Source: Deinococcus marmoris DSM 12784 (GTDB taxonomy: Bacteria; Deinococcota; Deinococci; Deinococcales; Deinococcaceae). Taken from it: a DNA stretch of 20,847 nucleotides. Of this stretch, positions 1 through 6,284 are shown in pieces. The position numbers were made by a program, and so were the translations under genes. The notes beneath the pieces were generated by a model that searched no databases, was not told where the DNA came from, and worked only from the letters and a program-made list of their open reading frames with translations. Positions within the stretch are counted from its first letter, which is position 1. Every line of letters begins with the position of its first letter. The stretch covers positions 1-20,847 of the forward strand of contig NZ_JNIV01000079.1 of NCBI RefSeq assembly GCF_000701405.1, given 5' to 3'.

Positions 1-102
1 AAGGGCGAGTCCTACCGCCTGCGTGAGAAGCGGAAATCGGGCCTGTTTCCCAGCTCGCTGATCGGAATGAGCGAGACCAATCAGGAGGTGAAACGGCGTT
101 GA
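1..102 (+). CDS. istB: IstB-like helper ATPase, C-terminal 33 residues (partial)
   Basis: The frame is open from base 1 to a TGA at 100-102 and encodes 33 residues beginning GESYR after the first lysine, followed by LREKRKSGL. This matches from memory the conserved tail of IstB, the AAA+ ATP-binding helper that works with the IstA DDE transposase in IS21 elements. None of the ATPase motifs lies in the window, because the gene starts upstream of it. The match to the IS21-type terminus just downstream supports the call. Whether the upstream part is intact cannot be seen. Confidence 0.75.
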   Translation, partial: KGESYRLREKRKSGLFPSSLIGMSETNQEVKRR

Positions 103-164
103 ACGGACGTGAGGTGGTCAAATTTAAGTCGCCGAAACTGGTCAGTTTTAGGGTGCCATTGACA
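1..164 (+). mobile_element. 3' end of an IS21-family insertion sequence
   Basis: This segment holds the last codons of an IstB-like gene followed by about 60 nt of non-coding terminus. The terminus contains two related GGTCA-AATTT / GGTCA-GTTTT repeats (about 115-150) and runs into TGCCATTGACA at 154-164. Read on the other strand the end starts TGTCAATGGCACCC, a form I recognise from IS21-family termini, which carry multiple terminal repeats. The element continues off the left edge of the window. The exact outer boundary at 164 is inferred from the TGACA end and no target duplication can be checked. Confidence 0.72.
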
Positions 165-242
165 CCAATAGGTGGCGATGAAACTGCGCGCACCTTAGCT
201 CATGTGATCTGACTTCCAATAGCGGATTACTGTTTCAATGCG

Positions 243-330
243 ATTCCGTTGATAAAGTCGGCAACTCCCTGAAAGGAGCTGACTGCACGAGTGCCCCCGA
301 CGGTCTCATTGAGGATTTCACTGAGGGATT
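243..330 (+). repeat. IS relic A: diverged end sequence related to 1250-1366
   Basis: Bases 243-275 match 1250-1282 in direct orientation (about 26 of 33 identical, core TAAAGTCGG). Bases 275-330 match 1311-1366 in inverted orientation (about 38 of 56, ungapped, mostly transitions). Translated on the plus strand the second part reads TSAPDGLIEDFTEGF then stop; the partner copy reads TSALGSPARDFTEGF. I interpret this as a decayed remnant of an insertion-sequence end plus transposase C-terminus of a family I cannot name. No intact transposase is present. The rest of 165-361 shows nothing else that I can identify. Confidence 0.45.
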
Positions 331-361
331 CTAGATTCCACAATTGACAGATAAATGAGTA

Positions 362-1204
362 CTATTGTCCCGAAACACAGCCATTGGGCATTTCGTCTCC
401 ATTTGTACTGTTAAAGTTCCGAGTTTCAACAGAAACGCTTGAGGCACTTAGGCCTGGCAATGCCCAGGTTGGTGGGCCACCGCAACAGCCAGTAGAAGGC
501 ATGCCCAGTCGCTTGAAATATGCATCGAAGCTGGCATACGATCTGTTGTCAAGGAGCTGTATCGCTATCAGCGGTTTCGTATTTGCAGGACATTGATCCC
601 GTCTAGCACTGAGAGGGCCACCCATGTCACGCATAAACCGATCTGCTATAGCACGAGCATTTTTCGGTTCGACACGGTTAATCAGGAGGCGGAGCCTAGC
701 CTCATGGGCTGGCTGTGCAATATACAAAGTGTACCAGGCCCCATTGCCAGTCTTGCCGCCAAAAACAGCATTGGATTGGGTTATGCGTGTCACCTTGTCT
801 GGATCGAGACCGATGGACTGATCCCAGTTTTGCGAGGTAGCTTTGAGCCATGACTGCGGGAGTGAAGTGCTCGCAACCTTCTGTGCCAAACGGTTGAACT
901 GCGCGAGTGAAGGAGTGCGTGGCATTTCACCGTGAGGCCTACCCATCCAGCCCACCATGGCTACCCGTCCATTGACAAGATAAGTGAATGCTCCTTGGTC
1001 GAGCGCGCCAAGATAAATGATATCGACATCAATTTTCGCGATGACGGCCGTATCGCAGCTGAGCTCGGCACAGATACCAGTGGAGCGTAGTGCTGTAGCA
1101 GCTCCCTGTGTAAGGTCGATTCGTTGACCAAGCACAGGAGCGGCCTGTGCCGTACCGAGCAGCATTGAGAAACCCAGCACAATCTGCGCCATGTTTTTAA
1201 GCAT
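362..1204 (-). CDS. Exported hypothetical protein with signal peptide
   Basis: The product is 280 aa and I do not recognise a family. The chosen start at 1204 gives MLKNMAQIVLGFSMLLGTAQA followed by AP, a good Sec signal peptide with probable cleavage after residue 21. The frame extends 14 codons upstream, but that start would place extra residues before the signal, and a TACAAT hexamer ends 5 nt before the 1204 ATG, which fits a leaderless transcript. The mature part is basic to neutral and has six cysteines (IC, SC, QC, GCC, GC), so disulfides are possible in the cell envelope or outside. A hydrophobic-aromatic region (TYLVNGRVAMVGWMGRPHG) suggests a compact beta domain. It sits between two IS relics and is probably a stray cargo gene. 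Confidence 0.72.
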   Translation of the reverse strand: MLKNMAQIVLGFSMLLGTAQAAPVLGQRIDLTQGAATALRSTGICAELSCDTAVIAKIDVDIIYLGALDQGAFTYLVNGRVAMVGWMGRPHGEMPRTPSLAQFNRLAQKVASTSLPQSWLKATSQNWDQSIGLDPDKVTRITQSNAVFGGKTGNGAWYTLYIAQPAHEARLRLLINRVEPKNARAIADRFMRDMGGPLSARRDQCPANTKPLIAIQLLDNRSYASFDAYFKRLGMPSTGCCGGPPTWALPGLSASSVSVETRNFNSTNGDEMPNGCVSGQ

Positions 1205-1209
1205 GGAAT

Positions 1210-1215
1210 ATTGTA
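1210..1215 (-). promoter_or_regulatory. -10 hexamer TACAAT for the exported protein, leaderless
   Basis: On the minus strand TACAAT is followed by ATTCC and then the ATG at 1204. Transcription starting about 7 nt after the hexamer would begin at or next to the A of ATG, so the mRNA would be leaderless. No convincing -35 box stands 16-18 nt upstream. There is no Shine-Dalgarno sequence before this ATG, which supports the leaderless reading. Confidence 0.5.
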
Positions 1216-1249
1216 ACAGATACACATTTTGGGGGCTGACTAGCATTGG

Positions 1250-1396
1250 ATTCCGTTAGTAAAGTCGGTAGTTCCGTAAAAGTCTGCAAAACGGGGCATG
1301 TTGCGCTCGAAATCCCTCGGTAAAATCCCTGGCGGGACTGCCCAGAGCGCTCGTGCGGCCTTCTCCAGGAACGCAGAAATCCCGTCCCAGCGTGTA
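1250..1396 (-). repeat. IS relic B: transposase C-terminal fragment and IS end
   Basis: On the minus strand this reads as a coding remnant containing RTSALGSPARDFTEGFRA and ending RLLRNYRLY, then a terminus whose reverse complement is ATTCCGTTAGTAAAGTCGG (1250-1268). Both the coding part and the terminus are related to relic A at 243-330. The reading frame is fused upstream to an IS3-type OrfA start (1397-1456), so it is a chimera of two elements. The IS family of this part is not recognised. Confidence 0.45.
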
Positions 1397-1518
1397 TTTT
1401 TCTGCCTGCCCAAGGATGTCTAGGATCTGCTGCTCGGTGTACCGTTTTCCCTTCATACGTCTCCCAACGTGCCAGTGAATTTGCAGTTGGGTTGGCACCG
1501 GAAACGGGGAGAGGGTCA
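1397..1518 (-). pseudogene. IS3-family end with truncated OrfA transposase start
   Basis: An ATG at 1456 starts MKGKRYTEQQILDILGQAEK, the helix-turn-helix start typical of IS3-family OrfA proteins. After 20 residues the similarity stops and the frame runs into unrelated relic sequence, so only the first fifth of orfA survives. Upstream, from 1518 downward, the sequence TGACCCTCTCCCCGTTTCCG has the TGA-pyrimidine/CCCG look of an IS3-family terminus and starts exactly where the hsdR fragment is interrupted. I infer an IS3-like insertion into hsdR, later deleted down to its left end. Confidence 0.6.
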
Positions 1519-1704
1519 CGGGTTCAGATGGGTCAGGGCGGAGCGCAGCTCACGGATGAGAATCACTTCTCGTTCGCTCTCGCGGCCCAGCGTGCCTGCC
1601 GCCCCCAGCACCTCGTGGGTCGCGTCGAGAATCTGCCAGCTCAGCTTGTGCAGGATGGCAAGGCAGGTCTTCTCAACAAGGCGAGCCTCGCTGTACTCAC
1701 GCAT
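1516..1704 (-). pseudogene. hsdR: Truncated type I restriction subunit HsdR, N-terminal 62 codons
   Basis: The 62-residue product includes GTLGRESEREV and ends with RELRSALTHLNP. This matches from memory the start of HsdR subunits, which read GTLGRE, then RLRPAL..LNP and continue for some 900-1000 residues. Here translation stops directly after LNP because the TGA at 1516-1518 is the first base triplet of an IS3-like end. None of the PD-(D/E)XK nuclease or helicase motifs remain, so it cannot act as a restriction subunit. Its ATG (1704) overlaps the DUF262 gene by 8 nt (ATGCGTGA), showing that hsdR was originally translationally coupled to it. Confidence 0.68.
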
Positions 1705-4216
1705 CCGAAGCGGACCCCATCAGTGCTGAGGTACCGGGGCTGCCCACATTTACTCGCTGAGCAAGGTAAGCCGCTTCAATGGCGGGCCAGGCTACGTCGA
1801 GGTCAGCTTTGGTTTTGAGGAGCATGCGCCACCAGCCCTTCCACCGTGTGGACGCCCACTGGCTGGTGTCTCCGGCGGGCCGTTCCTTGTCTCCAGTCAG
1901 AACTCGAATAAGCAGGCCTCTGGCCTGCACGTCCAGTTCACAGAAGGCCTGCTGGTCACGAAAGGAGAGGTACGCCTTGTTGCGCTTGAGAGTCACGCCA
2001 GGACTCAACGCCAGCACTCGCGCTTCCAACGCTGTGTAAACTTCAGCCAATGATGCTGGGAGATTGGCAAGAGCTGCATCAATGCCCTTTTGCCGTGTCA
2101 GTTGATAAGCCAGCGCCTGCTGCGCGAGGTCAAGCAAAGCAGGGACATCAAGCAGTGAGCGAACCGTCACTTCCACTTCACCGTTCCCGACGTGCCCGAT
2201 CTTCGAAACGTCGCGTACCAGTTCCTGTGGGTCATTGATGGCGCTGTAGGGCATGTTCAGCCAGCACTTCACCGCGTTCAGATCAGATTGCGGAAGGGCA
2301 TCACAGAAATTCGTGCCCACCTTGTAGGCGATGTATGCAGCGGTTGCTTGCTCCTGCACGTCCGGTGACAGAGCGACAAGTCCCTCTCTTACTTCCTCAA
2401 ACAGTTCGCGCAGCGTTGGGGAAGCGGAATGTAAGAAGTCGTCGACACTTCTCGAGGAGCGTTCGGCCTGACGGGATGCCAGGCGTTCGACCAGCACAGT
2501 GGTGGGCTGAACAGAAGGCCAGACCAATACGGCAAGGTCGGCCAGTGCACTGGCACGCTTCACGAGTTCGGTCTCGTTCCAGATTTCGAGATCGGATAGG
2601 GCCTTATTCAGCCGCAGATGACTGTCACGGAAGCCGCCCTTCATGTCGCGCTTGTCCGCGAAGGGCTTGTCGCTCAGTTCGCTGTTGTAGCCGGTCAGGG
2701 TCAGATTACCGAGGGTGTGCAGGTACCGGTCCTGTACCGCCTGCCAGTCTTCCCCCATCATCTTCTGCCACTCCGGGCTGAGTTTCTTGTTCTGTGGCAG
2801 GACGTGCTCGATGGTGAAGGTCGAGAGATCAGAGAAGGCTTCTTTATGGTCGTGGTTCTCCAGCTTGCCCAGGGTGTAGCGCGACCAACTGCGAGCCGAG
2901 TAGAGGTCGCGCGTGGTGAGTCCCGCTTTGAACTCCTCATCCTGCGGGAAGCGGCGTGTGCCGGGGAGCTGATACAGGAAGTCGCGTAGCGTTCCCAGGT
3001 AGTCTTCGCCTTTACTCAGCTGCGGCAACACCGAGGGAAAAACCTTATTCAGCCCCTGCGAAGGCACACCCGCCGCCCAGCGCCTGAACAGATAGGACTC
3101 CACCAAGCGCAGCACGCCCAGCAATTCCGTCTGCTTCAGCGAACCGTCCTTCCAGGTCTCGTAGGCGTGCAGCCCCAGGGGCAACCATACGTCCAGCTCC
3201 ATCCCGTGCAGGTCGGTCAGGGCGCGGCGCACTTCCGGGTTCTCCTCGTGTTCCGGGTGGGTCAGCACTGAGTAGAAGCCAGCAGCACGGTGCATGTCGC
3301 GTACCACACTGCTCATCGAGGCGGCCAATCCTTTATCAGAAACATGCTTCTTGAAGGCGGCATAAACCCTCTTCAGCGGCGGCTGTGCGGCCATTTCACC
3401 GCGCACCGTGAGGTAGTCACGCATGAAGAAGTCAAAGGCATTGTCTTCTTTGCCCGGCCCGATGAACAGGCGCTCCATCGGGTGCCAGTAGTGGTCGTAG
3501 AGCGCATCCTGGTCAGGGCCTTCCAGACTCATCAGCACGTAATTGCGGGTCAGGTCGGCCTGGGTCAGGTCCAGACCCGTGCTGTTGAGACTCTCGAAAA
3601 TCAGTTGCGCGTTGTCCTGCGGCTTTGAGAGGCTGATGTCGACTACCACCAGTCGCCGCAAAGCCCGCACAATGCTGGCCAGGTCTCTACGCGGTTCCCT
3701 CAACTCCTCCAGAAAGAAGGTGCGGTTCTGCATCACCCGCTCTGACGCCTGTGAGGGCAGCGGCACCTTATCCGGCTCCAGCGCATGCATCAGGGTCTGG
3801 CGGTCAGAGCGGGTGAGCATCAACTTGAAGCGTCCGTCTCCCTTACCGCGCACATTCAGATACAGGTCCTCGATCTCGTCAGCGTCCACTCCAGTCACTG
3901 CCTGCCCTGCCGCCTCCAGCTCGCGCAGCACCTGCACCAATGCTGAGAGCAGAAGCGTGAGGGTAGTCAGCCGCTGCTGCCCGTCGATGACCTGGAAAGC
4001 TCCGCCATTTGCAGCGCTGCCCGCATCCTGCACGTACACCACCGAACCCATGAAGTGCGTCCGGGTGAGGTCACTCAGCTCGGCCAGCTCTTCAATGTCC
4101 TGCCAGAGCTGGCCGCACTGTTCCAGCCGCCACGAGTAGGGCCGCTGGTAGTGCGGCACCACGAACTGTTTCTTACCGTTGAGAAGAGTCAGTACCGGAT
4201 TCACGAACGCCTGCAT
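1697..4216 (-). CDS. DUF262/DUF1524 GmrSD-like nuclease with DUF5655 C-terminus
   Basis: The product is 839 aa. The DUF262 (GmrS/ParB-like NTPase) domain spans about residues 8-270, with QRPYSW (24-29), IDGQQRLTTL (77-86) and FESLNSTGLDL (207-217). The DUF1524 HNH-type domain follows at about 430-560, with IEHVLPQ (469-475), GNLTLT (503-508) and the downstream N..LSDKPF. The tail holds a DUF5655-like domain (about 595-705, with VSKIGHVGNGEVEV) and a weaker second copy (about 715-820). GmrSD enzymes cut modified phage DNA in an NTP-dependent way, so a modification-dependent or broad anti-phage nuclease is the likely role. The frame extends 66 codons upstream, but that part overlaps the hsdM fragment out of frame. 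The ATG at 4216 forms TAATG with the hsdM stop, so coupling decides the start. All key motifs look intact. Confidence 0.9.
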   Translation of the reverse strand: MQAFVNPVLTLLNGKKQFVVPHYQRPYSWRLEQCGQLWQDIEELAELSDLTRTHFMGSVVYVQDAGSAANGGAFQVIDGQQRLTTLTLLLSALVQVLRELEAAGQAVTGVDADEIEDLYLNVRGKGDGRFKLMLTRSDRQTLMHALEPDKVPLPSQASERVMQNRTFFLEELREPRRDLASIVRALRRLVVVDISLSKPQDNAQLIFESLNSTGLDLTQADLTRNYVLMSLEGPDQDALYDHYWHPMERLFIGPGKEDNAFDFFMRDYLTVRGEMAAQPPLKRVYAAFKKHVSDKGLAASMSSVVRDMHRAAGFYSVLTHPEHEENPEVRRALTDLHGMELDVWLPLGLHAYETWKDGSLKQTELLGVLRLVESYLFRRWAAGVPSQGLNKVFPSVLPQLSKGEDYLGTLRDFLYQLPGTRRFPQDEEFKAGLTTRDLYSARSWSRYTLGKLENHDHKEAFSDLSTFTIEHVLPQNKKLSPEWQKMMGEDWQAVQDRYLHTLGNLTLTGYNSELSDKPFADKRDMKGGFRDSHLRLNKALSDLEIWNETELVKRASALADLAVLVWPSVQPTTVLVERLASRQAERSSRSVDDFLHSASPTLRELFEEVREGLVALSPDVQEQATAAYIAYKVGTNFCDALPQSDLNAVKCWLNMPYSAINDPQELVRDVSKIGHVGNGEVEVTVRSLLDVPALLDLAQQALAYQLTRQKGIDAALANLPASLAEVYTALEARVLALSPGVTLKRNKAYLSFRDQQAFCELDVQARGLLIRVLTGDKERPAGDTSQWASTRWKGWWRMLLKTKADLDVAWPAIEAAYLAQRVNVGSPGTSALMGSASDA

Positions 4217-4449
4217 TACGCCACCGCCTCCTGGGTTTGATCTGTCACTTCCACAGGCTCCAGCCCCAGCCCGCGCACTCTCGCACCCAGCCGACTCTCG
4301 GCCTGCACAAAACGGTAATCGCCGTGGGCCAGGAAGATCAGGCCTAGGATTGGAGTGCTGTATTCCTGACTGCGGAGCTTGCTGTTGGCACGCAGGCTGT
4401 CGGGGGCGGCACACAATCGGCGTTCGATCTGGGTGGTGTTGGCTGGCAT
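4216..4449 (-). pseudogene. hsdM: Truncated type I methyltransferase HsdM, N-terminal fragment
   Basis: The 77-aa product begins MPANTTQIERRL and contains LRANSKLRSQEYSTP followed by ILGLIFLAHGDYRF, the opening of HsdM (HsdM_N helical domain). In intact HsdM the N6-methyltransferase domain with its GSG and NPPF motifs would follow; here the frame changes to an unrelated sequence after RFVQAE and stops at 4216-4218. A strong Shine-Dalgarno AAGGAG lies at 4458-4463, 8 nt before the ATG, so it is still well translated. Through TAATG it probably drives translation of the DUF262 gene. It may now serve only as a leader peptide; an internal in-frame deletion joining hsdM start to another gene's end is also possible. 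Confidence 0.68.
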
Positions 4450-4457
4450 CAGGCTGT

Positions 4458-4487
4458 CTCCTTGGTGGATAGGTGTGTTGCAGAATA
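4458..4487 (-). promoter_or_regulatory. RBS AAGGAG and possible -10 TATTCT upstream of the hsdM fragment
   Basis: The ribosome binding site AAGGAG (4458-4463) is the strongest in the window and lies 8 nt from the ATG at 4449. A TATTCT hexamer at 4482-4487 would serve as the -10 of a leadered transcript. I see no clear -35 element at the usual spacing, so the promoter part is tentative while the RBS is firm. Confidence 0.4.
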
Positions 4488-4911
4488 CGTGTTGTGGTCT
4501 CAGTTGCCCTTGTTAGGGTCGCCCCAAGACTCGTGTGCCTACCACGCTAAGTGGAAGAGGAAAACCAAATTTCTCGTCTTCAGCCAACCCTGCACTGGGA
4601 ACGCCGCTTCCTGAGCTGCCCGTATCCCAGTTAAGCTCTACTTCAACCGGGACAGCATCAACGTCCCCGCTCTCTATGGAGCTTGAGAGGTAAGCTCGCA
4701 CGGCCTTGCGAGTCGTTCTCATCCTGACCTATAAGCATGCGTGGCTGTCCAGCCGTCATTTGATGGACAGTCATACAGCACGCTGGACAGCACTCAATAG
4801 GCAGAGAGATAGCCTTCCTGTCTTGGCAGTTGAAGGTTCTTCAGCCTTGGCGGCAGAGTGGTAGGGAGAAGGGAGAGATCTTTGTACCATTGCCGATCGG
4901 CGGTTTCTCCC
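4488..4911. other. Intergenic region between HNH gene and hsdM fragment
   Basis: No gene is supported here. A 69-codon minus-strand frame (4513-4722) lacks a clear RBS, domain or recognisable composition, and I do not call it. The notable content is the CTGTCC/GGACAG repeat cluster at 4744-4791, listed separately. The stretch 4792-4911 shows nothing that I can interpret. Confidence 0.4.
4744..4791. repeat. Inverted repeat GCTGTCCAGC / GCTGGACAGC with a third internal copy
   Basis: GCTGTCCAGC (4744-4753) is the exact reverse complement of GCTGGACAGC (4782-4791), and between them TGGACAG (4764-4770) gives a third half-site. Three copies of the same 7-mer in 48 nt look like a protein-binding array rather than a terminator, because no T-run follows. 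It lies between the minus-strand HNH gene and the minus-strand hsdM/DUF262 unit, so it may be an operator for the latter or a partition or replication site. Confidence 0.4.
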
Positions 4912-5235
4912 CTACTTTTCGTTCGTCACGATCTGAGCAAACAGCGTACCCGCCCTCTCCCCTCCCCGCAGCGCACTCAGCAGCTCGGGAAACAGCGGGG
5001 ATTGTCCTCGTCTCTCCCTGCGCAATAGATGTTCCAGATGGGCGTGAAGGCGCTGGCTGGGCAGCACCAGCAGGTTATCTGGAGCGTTGTTCAGGGAATT
5101 GCCATCGCGGTGGTGGACCACCTCTCCAGGCAGCAGGGGACGCCCCAGGGCCTGCGCGGCCAGATATCGGTGCAGCGGCAACATGCGCCCCGTGCGGGTA
5201 TCCCGGACTTTGCGGTACGTCTTCCCTATGCCCAT
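4912..5235 (-). CDS. Small HNH endonuclease
   Basis: The product is 107 aa. The signature is VVHHRDGNSLNNAPDNL at residues 39-55, i.e. the His-His/Asp, Asn-Asn and Asn-Leu pattern of HNH_3-type nucleases, preceded by LHRYLAAQAL, which matches the usual hR..A..fl helix. The C-terminal half is basic and helical (HAHLEHLLRRERRG). The open frame extends far upstream through the parA coding sequence, but that portion has the composition of an antisense shadow. I take the ATG at 5235, which follows a purine-rich GAGGGGGTG. A TAGAAT hexamer at 5265-5270 could be its -10. It is divergent from parA and shares a 68-nt control region with it. The role (homing, restriction or DNA processing) is open. Confidence 0.75.
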   Translation of the reverse strand: MGIGKTYRKVRDTRTGRMLPLHRYLAAQALGRPLLPGEVVHHRDGNSLNNAPDNLLVLPSQRLHAHLEHLLRRERRGQSPLFPELLSALRGGERAGTLFAQIVTNEK

Positions 5236-5265
5236 CTCACCCACCCCCTCACTGATATGCAAGCA

Positions 5266-5302
5266 TTCTATCTTTCTTTCTATCTTTCTTGTAAGCTTAC
5301 AA
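5266..5302. promoter_or_regulatory. Partition operator/centromere candidate: direct repeats plus palindrome before parA
   Basis: TTCTATCTTTC occurs at 5266-5276 and again at 5278-5288 (period 12). It is followed at once by the perfect 14-bp palindrome TTGTAAGCTTACAA (5289-5302), one base before the parA ATG. TAAGCT (5292-5297) inside the palindrome sits 6 nt before the ATG and would serve as the -10 of a leaderless parA transcript, so a protein bound to the palindrome would block it. Short-ParA (type Ib) systems commonly have the centromere and operator upstream of parA and use the ribbon-helix-helix partner as repressor; assigning that here is inference. Confidence 0.6.
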
Positions 5303-5303
5303 C

Positions 5304-5861
5304 ATGGTAGAAGTTGTTTCAGTCCTTTCCCGCAAGGGAGGGGTGGGCAAGACGGTGACCGCGATCTATACGGCGGCCCTGCTCCAGCAGCAGGGGCGTG
5401 ATGTGGCTGTCCTCGACAAGGACCCTGAAGGGAGTGCAGGGGCCTGGGCACGGGCGGCGGGCGACCTGCCCTTCCCGGTCTATCCCGAAAACAAGAGCGC
5501 ACAGGCCATGCGGCATGACTGGGTGGTGGTGGACACGCCACCCAACGATCCGCGTGCCCTCGGGGATGCAGCGCGGATCGCCGGGCGCGTGATTGTGGTG
5601 GCCAAATGCAATGCGCTTGAGGCCGACCGCCTGATTCCCACGCTGGATGCGCTGGCCGCCTCCGGCTTTGCCGGACGCTGGGGCATTCTCCTGACGCAGG
5701 CACGAGGCGGCCTGGGGCGCGAGATGCAGGTTGCCCTGGAAGAAGAGGATCTCCCAGTCTTTGGCGTGATTCCCCACTTGGTGAAATACGAGCGAGCGTT
5801 CGGTACGCTACCGGAAGATCTGAGTGACTATCGTGCAGTACTGGCAGAGGTGTTGACATGA
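5304..5861 (+). CDS. parA: ParA-family partition ATPase, short type Ib form
   Basis: The product is 185 aa. The deviant Walker A box RKGGVGKT is at residues 10-17 with both the signature lysine and the P-loop lysine, followed by a DKDPEGSA switch region (38-45) and the Walker B-like VVVDTPP (73-79). There is no N-terminal helix-turn-helix, and the length suits the ParF/Soj-like short class that segregates plasmids or secondary chromosomes by dynamic ATP-dependent DNA binding. Its stop overlaps the start of the RHH partner gene by 4 nt (ATGA), so the two form one operon. The start is fixed by the palindrome and -10 directly upstream. The protein is intact. Confidence 0.93.
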   Translation: MVEVVSVLSRKGGVGKTVTAIYTAALLQQQGRDVAVLDKDPEGSAGAWARAAGDLPFPVYPENKSAQAMRHDWVVVDTPPNDPRALGDAARIAGRVIVVAKCNALEADRLIPTLDALAASGFAGRWGILLTQARGGLGREMQVALEEEDLPVFGVIPHLVKYERAFGTLPEDLSDYRAVLAEVLT

Positions 5862-6181
5862 CCGGGAGCAAGAAGAAGGGCCTGAGCATCGGGGCCGCCA
5901 TGAAACAGCGCATGGACTCACAGGAGCAGCGCTCTGCTCCTGAAATGGAAGAGGTGCAGTCTGGACTGAACAATGCTTTGAAACAGGCAGTGGAGATGCC
6001 CATCCTCCAGCCAACGGGCCCCACTGAGACACAAGTTCTGGAATCTTTCAACACCCGGTTGCCGCGCAGCTTGCACCGCCGCCTCAAGGTGTACACCGCG
6101 ACTGAGGGTCACAAAATACAAGATGTGGTAGCCCAAGCACTCGATGAATATCTGCAACAATACGAAAAGAAAGAAAGTTAG
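5858..6181 (+). CDS. parB: ParB-type ribbon-helix-helix centromere-binding protein
   Basis: The product is 107 aa. The first half is charged and probably disordered, with a basic tip KKK at residues 5-7; such N-termini stimulate the ATPase of the ParA partner in ParG-like proteins. The second half, from about residue 66, reads FNTRLPRSLHRRLKVYTA and then QDVVAQALDEYLQQY, a ribbon-helix-helix fold in which the FNTRLP strand would enter the major groove. It is translationally coupled to parA through ATGA. By analogy with ParG/omega-type proteins it should bind the repeats upstream of parA and autorepress the operon. The last codons lie within a 15-bp-arm inverted repeat made of the same AAAG/CTTT units. 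Confidence 0.8.
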   Translation: MTGSKKKGLSIGAAMKQRMDSQEQRSAPEMEEVQSGLNNALKQAVEMPILQPTGPTETQVLESFNTRLPRSLHRRLKVYTATEGHKIQDVVAQALDEYLQQYEKKES

Positions 6182-6218
6182 AAAGCTTTCTTTCTTTTCG
6201 TGTCTGAATGAATCAGAC
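6163..6218. terminator. Long hairpin at the end of parB, with a second small hairpin
   Basis: CGAAAAGAAAGAAAG (6163-6177) and CTTTCTTTCTTTTCG (6186-6200) are perfect 15-bp arms with an 8-nt spacer; the 5' arm lies inside the parB coding end and the stop codon is in the spacer. A second hairpin GTCTGA-ATGAA-TCAGAC follows at 6202-6218. Lying between convergent genes, they probably end transcription from either side. The arms repeat the CTTTC units found upstream of parA, so this may instead be, or also be, a second binding site for the partition protein. Confidence 0.6.
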
Positions 6219-6284
6219 GGAAGTGAGCAATCAGGTGATCGACACCACCGTCATCTGATTTAGAGGTTGTAGTCCGGGCTAAGG

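Noticed and set aside
593..853. Plus-strand frames opposite the exported-protein gene
   Set aside because: They are antisense to a gene with a clear signal peptide and promoter and have no features of their own.
4217..4414. 66-codon N-terminal extension of the DUF262 protein
   Set aside because: It overlaps the hsdM fragment in another frame, is rich in Pro/Gly/Cys/Arg, and the DUF262 domain begins right after the ATG at 4216.
4513..4722. 69-codon minus-strand frame upstream of the hsdM fragment
   Set aside because: No family, no good RBS and low-information Ser/Gly/Val composition. It could be real, but I cannot support it.
5236..6096. Long minus-strand extension of the HNH gene to 394 codons
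   Set aside because: It runs antisense through parA and parB, has proline/arginine-rich shadow composition and no similarity. The ATG at 5235 has a purine-rich RBS and begins the recognisable domain.
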